NCBI GenBank assembly: GCA_029058745.1
Contig: JAIDXM010000012.1
Coordinates: 1 to 58,527, forward strand
Reading direction: 5' to 3'
DNA length: 58,527 nucleotides
Source of the DNA: Muribaculaceae bacterium
GTDB taxonomy: Bacteria > Bacteroidota > Bacteroidia > Bacteroidales > Muribaculaceae
The translations under genes were made by a program, and so were the position numbers. Shown here piece after piece: positions 25,091-34,147 of this stretch; position 1 is the first letter of the stretch, and each line of letters starts with the position of its first letter. Below the pieces are notes generated by a model. That model saw nothing but the letters and a program-made list of their open reading frames with translations. It searched no databases and was not told the DNA's origin.

Positions 25091-26919
25091 CGTTTAGAAA
25101 GGTCGTCGTATAAGGTTTGTAAAAAAGACTTTGCATAAGGCAGCAACGAGTCGTTGCCGGTTTCAGTCATGGAGGATTCCAGGTTGAAGACAACACTGTC
25201 GCTGTCAGAGACCATGCCGATTGCCGAAGGGTCGGCAAAGAACGCGAAATGCGGTGACTTCGCGCTGAGAAGATTCTTGGAGAAGGGAAAGGCGGCGCTT
25301 TTCAGGCCGAGTGCGTCGAGAAGTGTGGCGGTTATGTCAATCTGGGAGCCAACGGTGTTGTCTGTCCCTTTTCGTTTAAGCGCACCTCCGGTCAGAATCA
25401 AAGGAATCTTGTGCCTTTCGATATGGCCTGTCAGGTCGGGATAAGCCCCGTAGTGGTCAGGCACAAGGACTATCAGAGAATTGTCCCATTCCGGAGAGTG
25501 GCTCAGTGCATTCACGAAACCGGCGGCACAACTGTCGGTGTAGGCGAAAGCCTTTGCACGTTTGTCAGGGAATCTCCCCTTGTCGTCGTATGGCACGTCG
25601 AAGGGTTCATGCGAACTGGAAGTCTGAATCACTGTCAGCCTGGGGCGGGTGGAGTCATATGGCTTGATGTCTCTGATTGCATATTCAAACAGCACGTCAT
25701 CGTGCGCCCCCCATTTGCTGAGCCTTTTCCCGACAGGGAAATCAACATCTGATACAATTTCATCGAACCCGGCGGAAACAAGGAAGGCCTTCATATTTGT
25801 GAAATTCGCGTCTCCCCCATAGTAATACCTAAGAGAGTAGCCCCCTTTTTCTTTCAGTTCTTTCGAGAGCGACGGGAGGTTTTCAGTCTTGCTGACAAAC
25901 TTCATTATTGAGGTTGACGGTTGTCCGGGATACGCACTTAATATGGCGGGTATTCCACGGTCGGTACGGAAACTGTTGGCGTAAAAACGGGTGAATAATA
26001 GTCCGTCTTTTGCGATGCTGTCAAGTTTGACAGCTATCTTTTCCCCTCCGAGTGAGGGGAAAAGATGCGATGAGAAGCTCTCAAGGATGATGATATATAT
26101 GTCCGGGCGCTTATTGGTCAGCAGAGGTTGTCCTGTCGTATCCGAAGGGATGTCTGTCAGCATGGAGAAAAGACGTCGGTTCTCATCATCATCAAGAAAA
26201 CGGTATTGGCTCGCGAAGTCGTTCTGGTGGGTGAGGGAATACATCAAGGAGAATGCGGGGTTCACGGCAGCATGGTTCATGCGGGTCTCCGCGCTGAAAT
26301 ATGCGCGGGAAAGATTCATGGTGGAAACTGTCACCCCTCCCCGGATGGGGATAAACAGCATGGCGGTCACGACAGCCATGACAAATATGTCGGCAATCAT
26401 TTTCCTCCCTTTGCCGGGGTTTATTTCGCCTCCCAATCTTACTACACCAAGATGCAGGATGGTGTAGAATATGGTTGAAACCAGGAGCCATGCAATCGGT
26501 GCCAGGATAAAATGCCACCATTCCGCGCTTGCAAAAGCTGCCGAAGGGGAAGAGAGGAAATAGAAAAACGGTGTTGAATCGAGTTTGAATTGCCAGTAGC
26601 CATAAAGCGCGGCATCTACGATTATTATGAGGGAGATAATCAAGGAGGTTATGATGAAATAGACTTTCAGGATTCTGTCGATAATCCCTTTTGTGCCCGT
26701 TGCACAGGCAATGCACAGCAGAATGGCCGGTATGACCGAAAAGTATCCCGCCATGGAGAAATCCATGGAAAGACCATGTCCGATAATACGTAGAATATCG
26801 AAGCCTCCGATTCCGGAATAGGTTGACGCGTTGGCGGCAATGAAGACAAGTTTGCCAAGGATGAATGCCAATGTGAAACCAAGGAATGCAGATATTAGTT
26901 TGACTATTGCCCTAATCAT
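25087..26919 (-). CDS. LTA synthase family sulfatase-fold transferase
   Basis: 610 residues. Five N-terminal membrane helices cover about residues 1-170, then an extracytoplasmic alkaline-phosphatase-fold domain. It has the metal-binding opening 'RPDIYIIILESFSSHLFPSLGG', the likely nucleophile Thr in 'FRTDRGIPAIL', 'TSSSHEPFDVPY' and 'VLVPDHYGAYPDLTGHIERHKIPLIL'. Family members move glycerol phosphate or phosphoethanolamine between lipids and glycans. The start at 26919 (MIRAIVKLISAF) is chosen because a promoter box lies at 26989-26996, over the longer frame's first codon (26991). It overlaps the PAP2 gene by 4 bp. Confidence 0.9.
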   Translation of the reverse strand: MIRAIVKLISAFLGFTLAFILGKLVFIAANASTYSGIGGFDILRIIGHGLSMDFSMAGYFSVIPAILLCIACATGTKGIIDRILKVYFIITSLIISLIIIVDAALYGYWQFKLDSTPFFYFLSSPSAAFASAEWWHFILAPIAWLLVSTIFYTILHLGVVRLGGEINPGKGRKMIADIFVMAVVTAMLFIPIRGGVTVSTMNLSRAYFSAETRMNHAAVNPAFSLMYSLTHQNDFASQYRFLDDDENRRLFSMLTDIPSDTTGQPLLTNKRPDIYIIILESFSSHLFPSLGGEKIAVKLDSIAKDGLLFTRFYANSFRTDRGIPAILSAYPGQPSTSIMKFVSKTENLPSLSKELKEKGGYSLRYYYGGDANFTNMKAFLVSAGFDEIVSDVDFPVGKRLSKWGAHDDVLFEYAIRDIKPYDSTRPRLTVIQTSSSHEPFDVPYDDKGRFPDKRAKAFAYTDSCAAGFVNALSHSPEWDNSLIVLVPDHYGAYPDLTGHIERHKIPLILTGGALKRKGTDNTVGSQIDITATLLDALGLKSAAFPFSKNLLSAKSPHFAFFADPSAIGMVSDSDSVVFNLESSMTETGNDSLLPYAKSFLQTLYDDLSKR

Positions 26920-26988
26920 GTTGTTTCTGAAAAATCGCACAAGTGTTGACGTTGGATACGGAGATTTGCCACCGTATTTTAATGGAAA

Positions 26989-26996
26989 CAAAGTTA
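26989..26996 (-). promoter_or_regulatory. Promoter -7 box of the LtaS-like/PAP2 operon
   Basis: A perfect TAACTTTG on the minus strand, about 70 bp before the chosen start at 26919. The -33 region is AT-rich without a clear TTTG. Confidence 0.55.
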
Positions 26997-27181
26997 ATTA
27001 AAATTGTTCTATTAATTCCTTTATTTATGCTATTTTTCGCTTTCATACCCTTAAAAATAGCAAAGACAGCAAAAAAAGACTGACGACTATCCCCACGATA
27101 TAATCATGAATATGTATGGCATTCCCAAGGCATCAAACTGAACGCCATGTCTTCAGAAAGTGATGAAGGACGAGAGGCGTG

Positions 27182-27231
27182 AGAAATAAAAAGCCATGCA
27201 GTCAAATTTGACTGCATGGCTTTTTATTTCT
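27182..27231. terminator. 50-bp perfect palindrome, terminator of the etf operon
   Basis: Arms 27182-27206 and 27207-27231 are exact reverse complements with no unpaired spacer. The AAAAAGCC...GGCTTTTT core gives a GC stem followed by T residues on both strands. It lies 16 bp after the acyl-CoA dehydrogenase stop. Confidence 0.8.
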
Positions 27232-27247
27232 GATGTTGAATACGTAA

Positions 27248-28960
27248 TCAGTTGTTTTCAGGGAAGAGGTAGTCCTCAATCTGCTCGGGACGGAAGTTGC
27301 CGATGAATGAGGCGTGGCGTTCCACCTCGGCTTGTCCGTATTTCACATATACCACCAGCGACTTGCGGAAGGAGTCGTCTCTCTGGGTGTCATCAAGGAG
27401 AAGGTAGCCCATAATGATGTGGCCTGCCATCTCGACAAGACGGCGAGCCATGAAATCATGGAATTTGGGATTGTCGATGCCCATCACAGCCTGAACGGCA
27501 TCAGCATACTGCTGGGTCATGAACACGAGAGTGTTCTTGATAGCCTCGTCTTCCGGCTTAACCTCCTGCGCCTCGAATTCACGGATTTTGTTGAGGTAGG
27601 TGCCGGTGGTGACGTGGCGGATTGCGGCCACAACCTGCAGCTGTGTGGTGCCCTCATAAATCGATGTGATTCGGGCGTCACGATAAAGGCGTTCGCAAGC
27701 GTAGTCCTTCATGAAGCCGGAGCCGCCATGAATCTGGATACAGTCGTAGGTGTTCTGGTTGCAGTATTCCGAAGTCATTCCCTTCGCAAGGGGAGTGAAC
27801 GCATCGGCGAGGCGGCTATAGTATTTCTGCTCCTTCTTCTCCTCGACAGAGAGAGAACGCTCCTTGGCGATGTCATCGTAGATCTTATACATGTCCACGA
27901 ATCTTGAGCAAGCGTAAAGGAGTGTGCGTGAAGCGTCAAGTTTAGCCTTCATTGTGGAAAGGATTTCAGCCACAGCCGGGAATTCGATAATGGCCTTTCC
28001 GAACTGCTTGCGGTCTTTAGCGTAAGCGAGAGCCTCGCGATATGCAGCCTCGCTGATGCCTACAGACTGTGCCGCGATGCCAAGACGCGCACCGTTCATG
28101 AGAGCCATCACATATTTGATGAGTCCGAGACGGGTGCTTCCGACAAGCTCACAGGGGGCATCCTTATAAACGAGCTCACAAGTGGGGCTACCCTTGATAC
28201 CCATCTTATTCTCGATGCGGCGAACAGTCACACCACCGTTGCGTTTGTCGTAGATGAACATGGAAAGGCCGCGTCCGTCTTTCGAACCCTCCTCAGAACG
28301 GGCGAGCACGAGATGGATGTCGCTGTCACCATTGGTGATGAAACGCTTTACACCGTTGAGCACGTATGAGCCATCCTCTTTCTTTGTGGCTTTCAGCATC
28401 ACAGACTGGAGGTCGGAGCCGGCATCCGGCTCGGTGAGGTCCATAGACATGGTCTCACCCTGGCATACGCGAGAGATATACTTCTGCTTCTGTTCCTCGT
28501 TGGCGAATTCGTAGATAGTCTCAGCGCAGTCCTGAAGTCCCCAGAGATTCTCGAATCCGGCATCGGCACGGCTAACCATGTCAGCGGCCATGATGTAGGG
28601 AGTAATAGGGAAATTAAGGCCACCGAGACGGCGGGGCATCGACATGCCCATAAGGCCGGCCTTGCGGCATGCGTCGAGGTTGCGCGCGGTGCCGGAAGCA
28701 TATTCCACATGGCCGTTCTTCACAACCGGACCTTCGTGGTCAACATCCTCAGCGTTTTCTGCGATAACATTCGCGCATATATCACCCACAATCTCAAGCA
28801 CACGGTCATAGCTGTCCATTGCATCCTCGAAATTCTGGGGAGCGTAGTCATATTTGTCAGCGTCGGCAAAGTTTCTCTCCTTGAGCTCCACAATCTTCTC
28901 CATCATGGGATGGTTGAGATGGTGTTTCAGGGATTCATTGTCATTATAGAAATTAGCCAT
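27248..28960 (-). CDS. Acyl-CoA dehydrogenase, long form
   Basis: 570 residues, against about 380 for classical enzymes. The dehydrogenase core has 'MSMDLTEPDAGSDLQSV' (substrate/FAD loop), 'RFITNGDSDIHLVLARSEEG', 'DRKQFGKAI', 'QIHGGSGFMKDYACERLYRDARITSIYEGTTQLQ' (the Glu in IYEGT is the usual catalytic base). An extra C-terminal helical region (about 450-570) matches the long Bacteroidota form. It oxidises, or with ETF bifurcation reduces, an acyl-CoA. Its start shares one base with the etfA stop (TAATG), so it is co-translated with ETF. Confidence 0.94.
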   Translation of the reverse strand: MANFYNDNESLKHHLNHPMMEKIVELKERNFADADKYDYAPQNFEDAMDSYDRVLEIVGDICANVIAENAEDVDHEGPVVKNGHVEYASGTARNLDACRKAGLMGMSMPRRLGGLNFPITPYIMAADMVSRADAGFENLWGLQDCAETIYEFANEEQKQKYISRVCQGETMSMDLTEPDAGSDLQSVMLKATKKEDGSYVLNGVKRFITNGDSDIHLVLARSEEGSKDGRGLSMFIYDKRNGGVTVRRIENKMGIKGSPTCELVYKDAPCELVGSTRLGLIKYVMALMNGARLGIAAQSVGISEAAYREALAYAKDRKQFGKAIIEFPAVAEILSTMKAKLDASRTLLYACSRFVDMYKIYDDIAKERSLSVEEKKEQKYYSRLADAFTPLAKGMTSEYCNQNTYDCIQIHGGSGFMKDYACERLYRDARITSIYEGTTQLQVVAAIRHVTTGTYLNKIREFEAQEVKPEDEAIKNTLVFMTQQYADAVQAVMGIDNPKFHDFMARRLVEMAGHIIMGYLLLDDTQRDDSFRKSLVVYVKYGQAEVERHASFIGNFRPEQIEDYLFPENN

Positions 28961-29988
28961 TATTTTGAATTCTTTTTGTAATACTTGATAAGTTTGGGAA
29001 GCACATCCTCGATTTTGCCAGTGATGACATAATCGGCGATGGTGTTGATTGGAGCCTCAGGGTCTGAGTTCACTGAAATAATGATTGATGAGTCCTGCAT
29101 TCCGGCGATGTGCTGGATTTGTCCCGAAATTCCACATGCTATGTAAAGTTTCGGCCTCACAGTCACACCTGTCTGGCCAATCTGACGGTCATGGTCGGCC
29201 CATCCGGCGTCAACTGCGGCACGGCTTGCTCCCACCTCTGCTCCAAGTGTGTCGGCGAGTTTGTAGAGAAGGTCGAAATTTTCCTTGCTTCCCACGCCAT
29301 ATCCACCTGCGACAACAATAGGGCTTCCCTTCAGATTCACTTTTGACTTCTCGACATGGCGGTCGATGATCTCAACCACGAAGTCTTCAGGTGATGTGTA
29401 TTTGTTGACATCCATGTCAACCACTTCACCCTTGTAGTTTGAGTCGAGGGCTTCCTTCTTCATGACACCCTCACGGACGGTAGCCATCTGCGGGCGGCAC
29501 TCAGGATTGACGATGGTGGCCACGATATTTCCGCCGAAAGCGGGACGTATCTGGTAGAGGAGGTCTTTGTATTCAGTGCCGGTCTTGGCGTCAGTGTAGT
29601 CGCCGATTTCAAGTGATGTGCAGTCGGCGGTAAGTCCGCTGTGGAGAGCCGAGGAGACACGCGGGCCAAGGTCACGGCCGATTGATGTGGCTCCCATGAA
29701 AGCGATGCGAGGCTCGATTTCCTTGAAAAGGTTGATGAGGATTGAGGAATGGGGGAGGGAGGTGTATGGGAAGAGTCGTGAATCCTCAAACTTATAAACG
29801 GTGTCAGCTCCGAAAGGAAGGATATGTTCTTCGATACCCTTCAGGTTGTCGCCTGCGACAACGGCTTCAAGCTTTATGCCGAGTTTGTCGGCGAGCTGGC
29901 GGCCTTTGGTGAGGAGCTCAAGGCTCACGTCGGCCACCTTGCCGTCTTCGTATTCGCAATAGACTATAAGATTATTCTTGTCTGCCAT
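28960..29988 (-). CDS. etfA: Electron transfer flavoprotein subunit alpha
   Basis: 342 residues. The N-terminal domain runs about 1-200. The C-terminal FAD-binding domain contains 'GGYGVGSKENFDLLYKLADTLGAEVGASRAAVDAGW', 'QIGQTGVTVRPKLYIACGISGQIQHIAGM' and 'IISVNSDPEAPI..IADYVITG', all diagnostic. It pairs with EtfB (upstream, 60 bp gap) to carry electrons between the acyl-CoA dehydrogenase and the respiratory chain or ferredoxin. Confidence 0.96.
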   Translation of the reverse strand: MADKNNLIVYCEYEDGKVADVSLELLTKGRQLADKLGIKLEAVVAGDNLKGIEEHILPFGADTVYKFEDSRLFPYTSLPHSSILINLFKEIEPRIAFMGATSIGRDLGPRVSSALHSGLTADCTSLEIGDYTDAKTGTEYKDLLYQIRPAFGGNIVATIVNPECRPQMATVREGVMKKEALDSNYKGEVVDMDVNKYTSPEDFVVEIIDRHVEKSKVNLKGSPIVVAGGYGVGSKENFDLLYKLADTLGAEVGASRAAVDAGWADHDRQIGQTGVTVRPKLYIACGISGQIQHIAGMQDSSIIISVNSDPEAPINTIADYVITGKIEDVLPKLIKYYKKNSK

Positions 29989-30048
29989 TTTGATTCAGAT
30001 GTTAACATTAGGAATATTATGCCGCCGCAAAGTGCGGCAGGCATTAAA

Positions 30049-30918
30049 TCAGCCGATTGTATGGTTAGCGATAAGTTCCTTGATAAGGGTTTCAAGTTCC
30101 TCGTCATTGTTTTCAATCCGGCGGGCCTCTTTAGCTGTGAACACCACGTTCTCGATTGATTTCACCTTTGTAGGCGAGCCGGCGAGACCACACTGTGCAA
30201 GGTCGGCATCGACAGACGCCGCGCTCCATTCTCCAATCTCAAGGTATGGACGCTTGGCGATGAACTCTTTCTTTGCTTCATCGGCGGCAACCTCTGAGGG
30301 CACGGCGGCGTATTTATACTTCTGAAGAGCCTTTGCATTGCGCGGACGACATTCGGCGGCAGATCCGTTGACGGTGACAACGAGGGGTAGTTTAGCCTTC
30401 ACTGTCTCCACTCCGCTTTCGATTCGGCGTTTCACAACCACTTCACCATTGTCTGCGCTGATAATATCTTCGGCATATGTGATTTGGGGGATTCCGAGTT
30501 TTTCGGCAATCTGCGGGCCAACCTGGGCAGTGTCACCGTCTATAGCCTGGCGACCGCCGATAATGATGTCAAAATCTCCGATTTTGCGAACAGCGGCGCT
30601 GAGCGCATAAGAGGTGGCGAGAGTGTCGCTGCCGGCGAAGGCACGGTCGGAAAGCACGATCCCTCCGTCAGCGCCTCTGAACATCCCTTCGCGTACGATT
30701 TCAGCGGCGCGAGCCGGGCCCATGGTGAGAATCGTGACTTTGCTGCCGGGGTATTGTTCTTTCAGTTTGAGTGCCTGCTCAAGGGCGTTTAGATCTTCAG
30801 GATTGAAGATTGCCGGAAGCGCGGCACGGTTGATTGTGCCATCGGCTTTCATGGCGTCTTTCCCTACATTGCGGGTATCAGGTACTTGCTTTGCGAGTAC
30901 AATGATATTTAAGCTCAT
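30049..30918 (-). CDS. etfB: Electron transfer flavoprotein subunit beta
   Basis: 289 residues. It starts 'MSLNIIVLAKQVPDTRNV' and carries the EtfB pattern 'NPEDLNALEQALKLKEQ', 'ILTMGPARAAEIVREGMFRGADGGIVLSDRAFAGSDTLATSYAL' and 'IGGRQAIDGDTAQVGPQIAE'. The last motif, with Asp-Gly-Asp-Thr near the nucleotide site, fits FAD- or AMP-binding forms. It is the first gene of the etfB-etfA-acyl-CoA dehydrogenase operon and has a perfect -7 box upstream. Whether it is electron-bifurcating cannot be decided by eye. Confidence 0.96.
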   Translation of the reverse strand: MSLNIIVLAKQVPDTRNVGKDAMKADGTINRAALPAIFNPEDLNALEQALKLKEQYPGSKVTILTMGPARAAEIVREGMFRGADGGIVLSDRAFAGSDTLATSYALSAAVRKIGDFDIIIGGRQAIDGDTAQVGPQIAEKLGIPQITYAEDIISADNGEVVVKRRIESGVETVKAKLPLVVTVNGSAAECRPRNAKALQKYKYAAVPSEVAADEAKKEFIAKRPYLEIGEWSAASVDADLAQCGLAGSPTKVKSIENVVFTAKEARRIENNDEELETLIKELIANHTIG

Positions 30919-30967
30919 ATAGATGGAATTTATAAAAAAATATTTTGTTTCAATACATAATTCGGGA

Positions 30968-30975
30968 CAAAGTTA
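30968..30975 (-). promoter_or_regulatory. etfB promoter -7 box
   Basis: A perfect TAACTTTG on the minus strand about 50 bp before etfB, with TTG 18 bp further upstream. It is divergent from the promoter at 31029-31059. Confidence 0.6.
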
Positions 30976-31028
30976 GTGAAAAATTTTTAAAAACAATCAT
31001 ATTATTTGGAAATGGATGGTTACTAAAG

Positions 31029-31059
31029 TTTGAAATATCATCAAATTTGAGTAATTTTG
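31029..31059 (+). promoter_or_regulatory. Promoter of the TPR/PD40 gene
   Basis: TTTG (31029-31032), exactly 19 bp, TAATTTTG (31052-31059): a perfect match to the Bacteroidota consensus. The leader to the GTG start is about 85 nt and contains a small GGGT/ACCC hairpin. Confidence 0.75.
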
Positions 31060-31147
31060 CTCCAGTCAAAACTCTTTCCTCCTTTTAATAACGTGCCTTG
31101 CGGGTAGCGGGTGTAACCCGTCGCGGGCCATTTGTAAAGTCAAGCTT

Positions 31148-32566
31148 GTGAGAAAGTTCTTTTCAATATTCATGATTGCGGCGGCATCCTCCGTGGTGTG
31201 GGCCGACAATATCGACGAAGCCCGTCGCCTTGTGAATGAGGGCGACTACTGGAAGGCTCGTCAGATTCTTGAGAAAGAGGCGGCGAATGCCAAGACTGCC
31301 GCTTCTCCCCAATACAATTATCTGATGGGGGTGTGCGAATTTGAGACCGGCAATTATGATGAGGCCCGCAGGTTGCTGGGGGGTGCCAAGGCGAAAGGGA
31401 ACGTTTTCGCCGGTCTTTACCTCGGACGTCTTGCGTTTCTCGACTATGATTTTGAAAAAGCCTCTGAGTTATATGATGAGTTCAGCAGGTCGCGTGAGAA
31501 AAGCGGTCAGGCCCCTGGGGAGACGTTTGAGGAATTTGAACGTCAGCTCCGTTCGGCGGAGAATTCCCTGAACAGGGTGGAAGACATAACTGTGATTGAT
31601 TCCATAGCTGTTCCGGCCGACGGATTTTTTAAGAATTACAGATTGCCCCGCTCTGCGGGAAAGCTCCTTTCTCCTGATGAGATGCCGATGGAGGGGCATC
31701 GGGGAGGTGCTGTGATGGCGTTTATGAATGAGAGTGGCGACTTTATGATGTGGGGTGAGCCTGACAGTGTCGGCAATGTGAGACTTGTGGAGAGTATCCG
31801 ACTCACCGACGGCACTTGGAATGACCCGGTCGCCACCCCGCCGGTGTTGAATAAGGAGGGTTATGCCGATTATCCATTCATGATGCCCGATGGGGTGACG
31901 TTGTATTATGCGTCTGACGGTAATGATTCTATGGGTGGCTATGATATATTTGTCGTGACCCGTGACGCTCAGACCGGAGAGTATCTTCAGCCACAGAATG
32001 TGGGAATGCCCTTCAACTCTCCTCATGATGATTTCATGATGGCGATTGATGAGGAGAACGGGATAGGGTGGTGGGCCACCGACAGGAATCTCCTCGGCGA
32101 CAAGATTACCATATACGTATATAAGGTGAACGAGTTGAGAAAGAATTATGATCCAGACAGCGAGGATGTGCTTTCCAGGGCGCGACTCAACGACTATAGG
32201 GCTACGCAGAGCGCGGAAGACAGGGAGGATGTGGAGAATCTCCTTGCGGTTGTGAGCAATATCAACCCGGATGCCGTGGAGAAGAAGGCTGATTTCCATT
32301 TCCCGAAAGGAAACGGCACTTACTACACAAGCCTTGATGATTTCTCTAAGGCGCCGGCACGAAACGCGATGAAGAAGTATCTCCTTTCAGAGGAGTCTCT
32401 GCGGAAGGAAGAAGAGAGGCTTGATGCTCTAAGGAGGCGTTTCGCGAGAAATCATGCCGACAACGTGAGGCAGCAGATAATTCAATTCGAGAAGGAGGTG
32501 GAGCAACGCAGGGCAGAACTTGTCAGGCTCCGCAGTGATGTCTATCGTCTCGAGAGGGGTAAATGA
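31148..32566 (+). CDS. Exported TPR and PD40-type protein
   Basis: 472 residues, started by GTG at 31148 because this gives an intact signal peptide (to about residue 19, 'AAASSVVWA'); the first ATG lies inside it. The N-terminal part (20-130) has tetratricopeptide-like helices ('DEARRLVNEGDYWKARQILEKEA', 'YNYLMGVCEFETGNYDEARRLLG'). The middle (about 190-330) has PD40/WD40-like strands ('YPFMMPDGVTLYYASDGNDSMGGYDIFVV', 'WWATDR'), and the C-terminus is a charged coiled coil. TPR-plus-PD40 proteins in this phylum are often linked to type IX secretion or OmpA-family envelope proteins, but the exact role is unknown. Confidence 0.8.
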   Translation: MRKFFSIFMIAAASSVVWADNIDEARRLVNEGDYWKARQILEKEAANAKTAASPQYNYLMGVCEFETGNYDEARRLLGGAKAKGNVFAGLYLGRLAFLDYDFEKASELYDEFSRSREKSGQAPGETFEEFERQLRSAENSLNRVEDITVIDSIAVPADGFFKNYRLPRSAGKLLSPDEMPMEGHRGGAVMAFMNESGDFMMWGEPDSVGNVRLVESIRLTDGTWNDPVATPPVLNKEGYADYPFMMPDGVTLYYASDGNDSMGGYDIFVVTRDAQTGEYLQPQNVGMPFNSPHDDFMMAIDEENGIGWWATDRNLLGDKITIYVYKVNELRKNYDPDSEDVLSRARLNDYRATQSAEDREDVENLLAVVSNINPDAVEKKADFHFPKGNGTYYTSLDDFSKAPARNAMKKYLLSEESLRKEEERLDALRRRFARNHADNVRQQIIQFEKEVEQRRAELVRLRSDVYRLERGK

Positions 32567-32631
32567 TTGTTTTGCTGGTGCTGTCCGGGCATGGATTTAC
32601 AGTATTCCGATAAATCGAATTAATTTGACTG

Positions 32632-34101
32632 ATGATTTCATTTCTTATTTCCCTGGCCTTGTTGTTTGCGGGTTACTTTATATATGGAAAATTTGTTGGC
32701 AGGGTTTTCGGAGAGGACCCCGCGCGACCCACGCCTGTGAAAAGGCTTGCGGATGGTGTTGACTATGTGGAATTGCCGACGTGGAAGATATTCCTGATAC
32801 AATTTCTCAACATCGCCGGCCTCGGCCCTATATTCGGGGCAGTGATGGGGGTGATGTTTGGTCCGGCGGCGTTCCTTTGGATTGTGTTCGGCACGATATT
32901 CGCCGGAGCGGTGCATGACTATCTCGGGGGTATGCTGTCGATAAGACGTGACGGTGCGTCGTTGCCGGAAATTGTGGGCGAACAGCTTGGCGAAAAGATA
33001 AAGCAGCTGATGCGAGGCTTCGCACTTGTGCTGATGATTCTTGTGGGGGCAGTGTTCGTATATAATCCTGCCGACCTGCTCGCCATGCTGACTCCAGGCC
33101 AGCTCGACCGTGTTTTCTGGATTTCGGTGATTTTCGCATATTATATGGCAGCGACATTGCTCCCTGTGGATAAGCTGATAGGAAAGCTTTATCCGTTGTT
33201 CGGGATAGCCCTTCTCTTTATGGCGCTTGGTGTGCTTGTCATGTTGTTTGTCCATGGCAGTTCTGTCCCGGAGTTCTGGGAAGGATTCTATAATCATAAG
33301 CCGGACCCTGAGGCGAGCCCGATATTCCCGATGATGTTCGTGTCGATAGCTTGTGGCGCGATTTCCGGATTCCATGCCACCCAGTCCCCTATGATGGCGC
33401 GTTGTTTGAAAAATGAGCGGCATGCACGTCCCATATTCTATGGCGCCATGGTGACGGAGGGCATTGTCGCTCTAATCTGGGCGGCAGCGGCGATTGCCTT
33501 CACCGGAGGTTATTCTAATCTTGAAGAGACGTTGTCGGGGTCATCTCCCGCTGTCTTGGTCAATAATCTGACATCGTCGTGGCTTGGGGCAGTCGGAGGA
33601 GTGCTTGCCGTGCTCGGCGTGATTGCGGCTCCCATTACGTCCGGCGACACGGCGCTACGTAGCGCGAGGCTTATAGCCGCCGACTTTATGGGAGTAAACC
33701 AGAGAAAGATAGTGAGGCGTCTTGTGATTTCCATTCCGATTTTCGTGGCATGTTTCATAATAATGATGCTTCCGTATGAGGTGCTTTGGCGATACTTCGC
33801 ATGGTGCAATCAGGAACTCTCTGTGTTTACCCTGTGGGCGGTGACAGTATATCTCGCGTCACGCGGTAAGCGGTATGTCATCACATTGATTCCTGCGTTG
33901 TTTATGACGTGTGTCACTACCACATATATATTCTTCGCTCCTGAAGGGTTCAGTGCCTTGACCATGGGTCTTTGGGATATTGCAATACCTTATGAGTTGG
34001 CTCTTGGAATAGGTTTGCTTTTCAGCATCGCTCTTTTTGTAATGTTCCGGATGTGGCTTAGAGGAGTCGAACCGCAACGTGTGTCATTGGAAAAGAATTG
34101 A
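32632..34101 (+). CDS. cstA: Carbon starvation protein CstA family transporter
   Basis: 489 residues with about 13 membrane segments, the shorter CstA form. The signatures are 'GEDPARPTPVKRLADGVDYVELP' near the N-terminus, 'QFLNIAGLGPIFGAVMGVMFGPAAFLWIVFGTIFAGAVHDYLGGMLSIR' and 'ATQSPMMARCLKNERHARPIFYGAM', with 'TSGDTALRSARLI' later. Family members take up pyruvate or peptides. Gene spacing (65 bp after the TPR gene, 46 bp before the PHP gene) allows an operon. Confidence 0.94.
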   Translation: MISFLISLALLFAGYFIYGKFVGRVFGEDPARPTPVKRLADGVDYVELPTWKIFLIQFLNIAGLGPIFGAVMGVMFGPAAFLWIVFGTIFAGAVHDYLGGMLSIRRDGASLPEIVGEQLGEKIKQLMRGFALVLMILVGAVFVYNPADLLAMLTPGQLDRVFWISVIFAYYMAATLLPVDKLIGKLYPLFGIALLFMALGVLVMLFVHGSSVPEFWEGFYNHKPDPEASPIFPMMFVSIACGAISGFHATQSPMMARCLKNERHARPIFYGAMVTEGIVALIWAAAAIAFTGGYSNLEETLSGSSPAVLVNNLTSSWLGAVGGVLAVLGVIAAPITSGDTALRSARLIAADFMGVNQRKIVRRLVISIPIFVACFIIMMLPYEVLWRYFAWCNQELSVFTLWAVTVYLASRGKRYVITLIPALFMTCVTTTYIFFAPEGFSALTMGLWDIAIPYELALGIGLLFSIALFVMFRMWLRGVEPQRVSLEKN

Positions 34102-34147
34102 TTTGGCGTCAGGCTCCATTCCGGGATGCCGATATATATAAACCGAT

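Larger units (their letters stand above)
26920..27247. other. Intergenic between the LtaS-like and acyl-CoA dehydrogenase genes
   Basis: It contains the LtaS-like promoter (26989-26996), AT-rich sequence and the 50-bp palindromic terminator (27182-27231). No gene is seen. Confidence 0.6.

Noticed and set aside
31066..31147. Shared 'GCCTTGCGG' segment in the leaders of the TPR/PD40 gene and nusB
   Set aside because: Only nine bases match, in different contexts, which is compatible with chance.
31469..32299. Minus-strand 276-codon, His-rich frame opposite the TPR/PD40 gene
   Set aside because: The His and Ile richness is the mirror of Asp/Glu and Asn codons on the coding strand, and the plus-strand gene has a perfect promoter and signal peptide.
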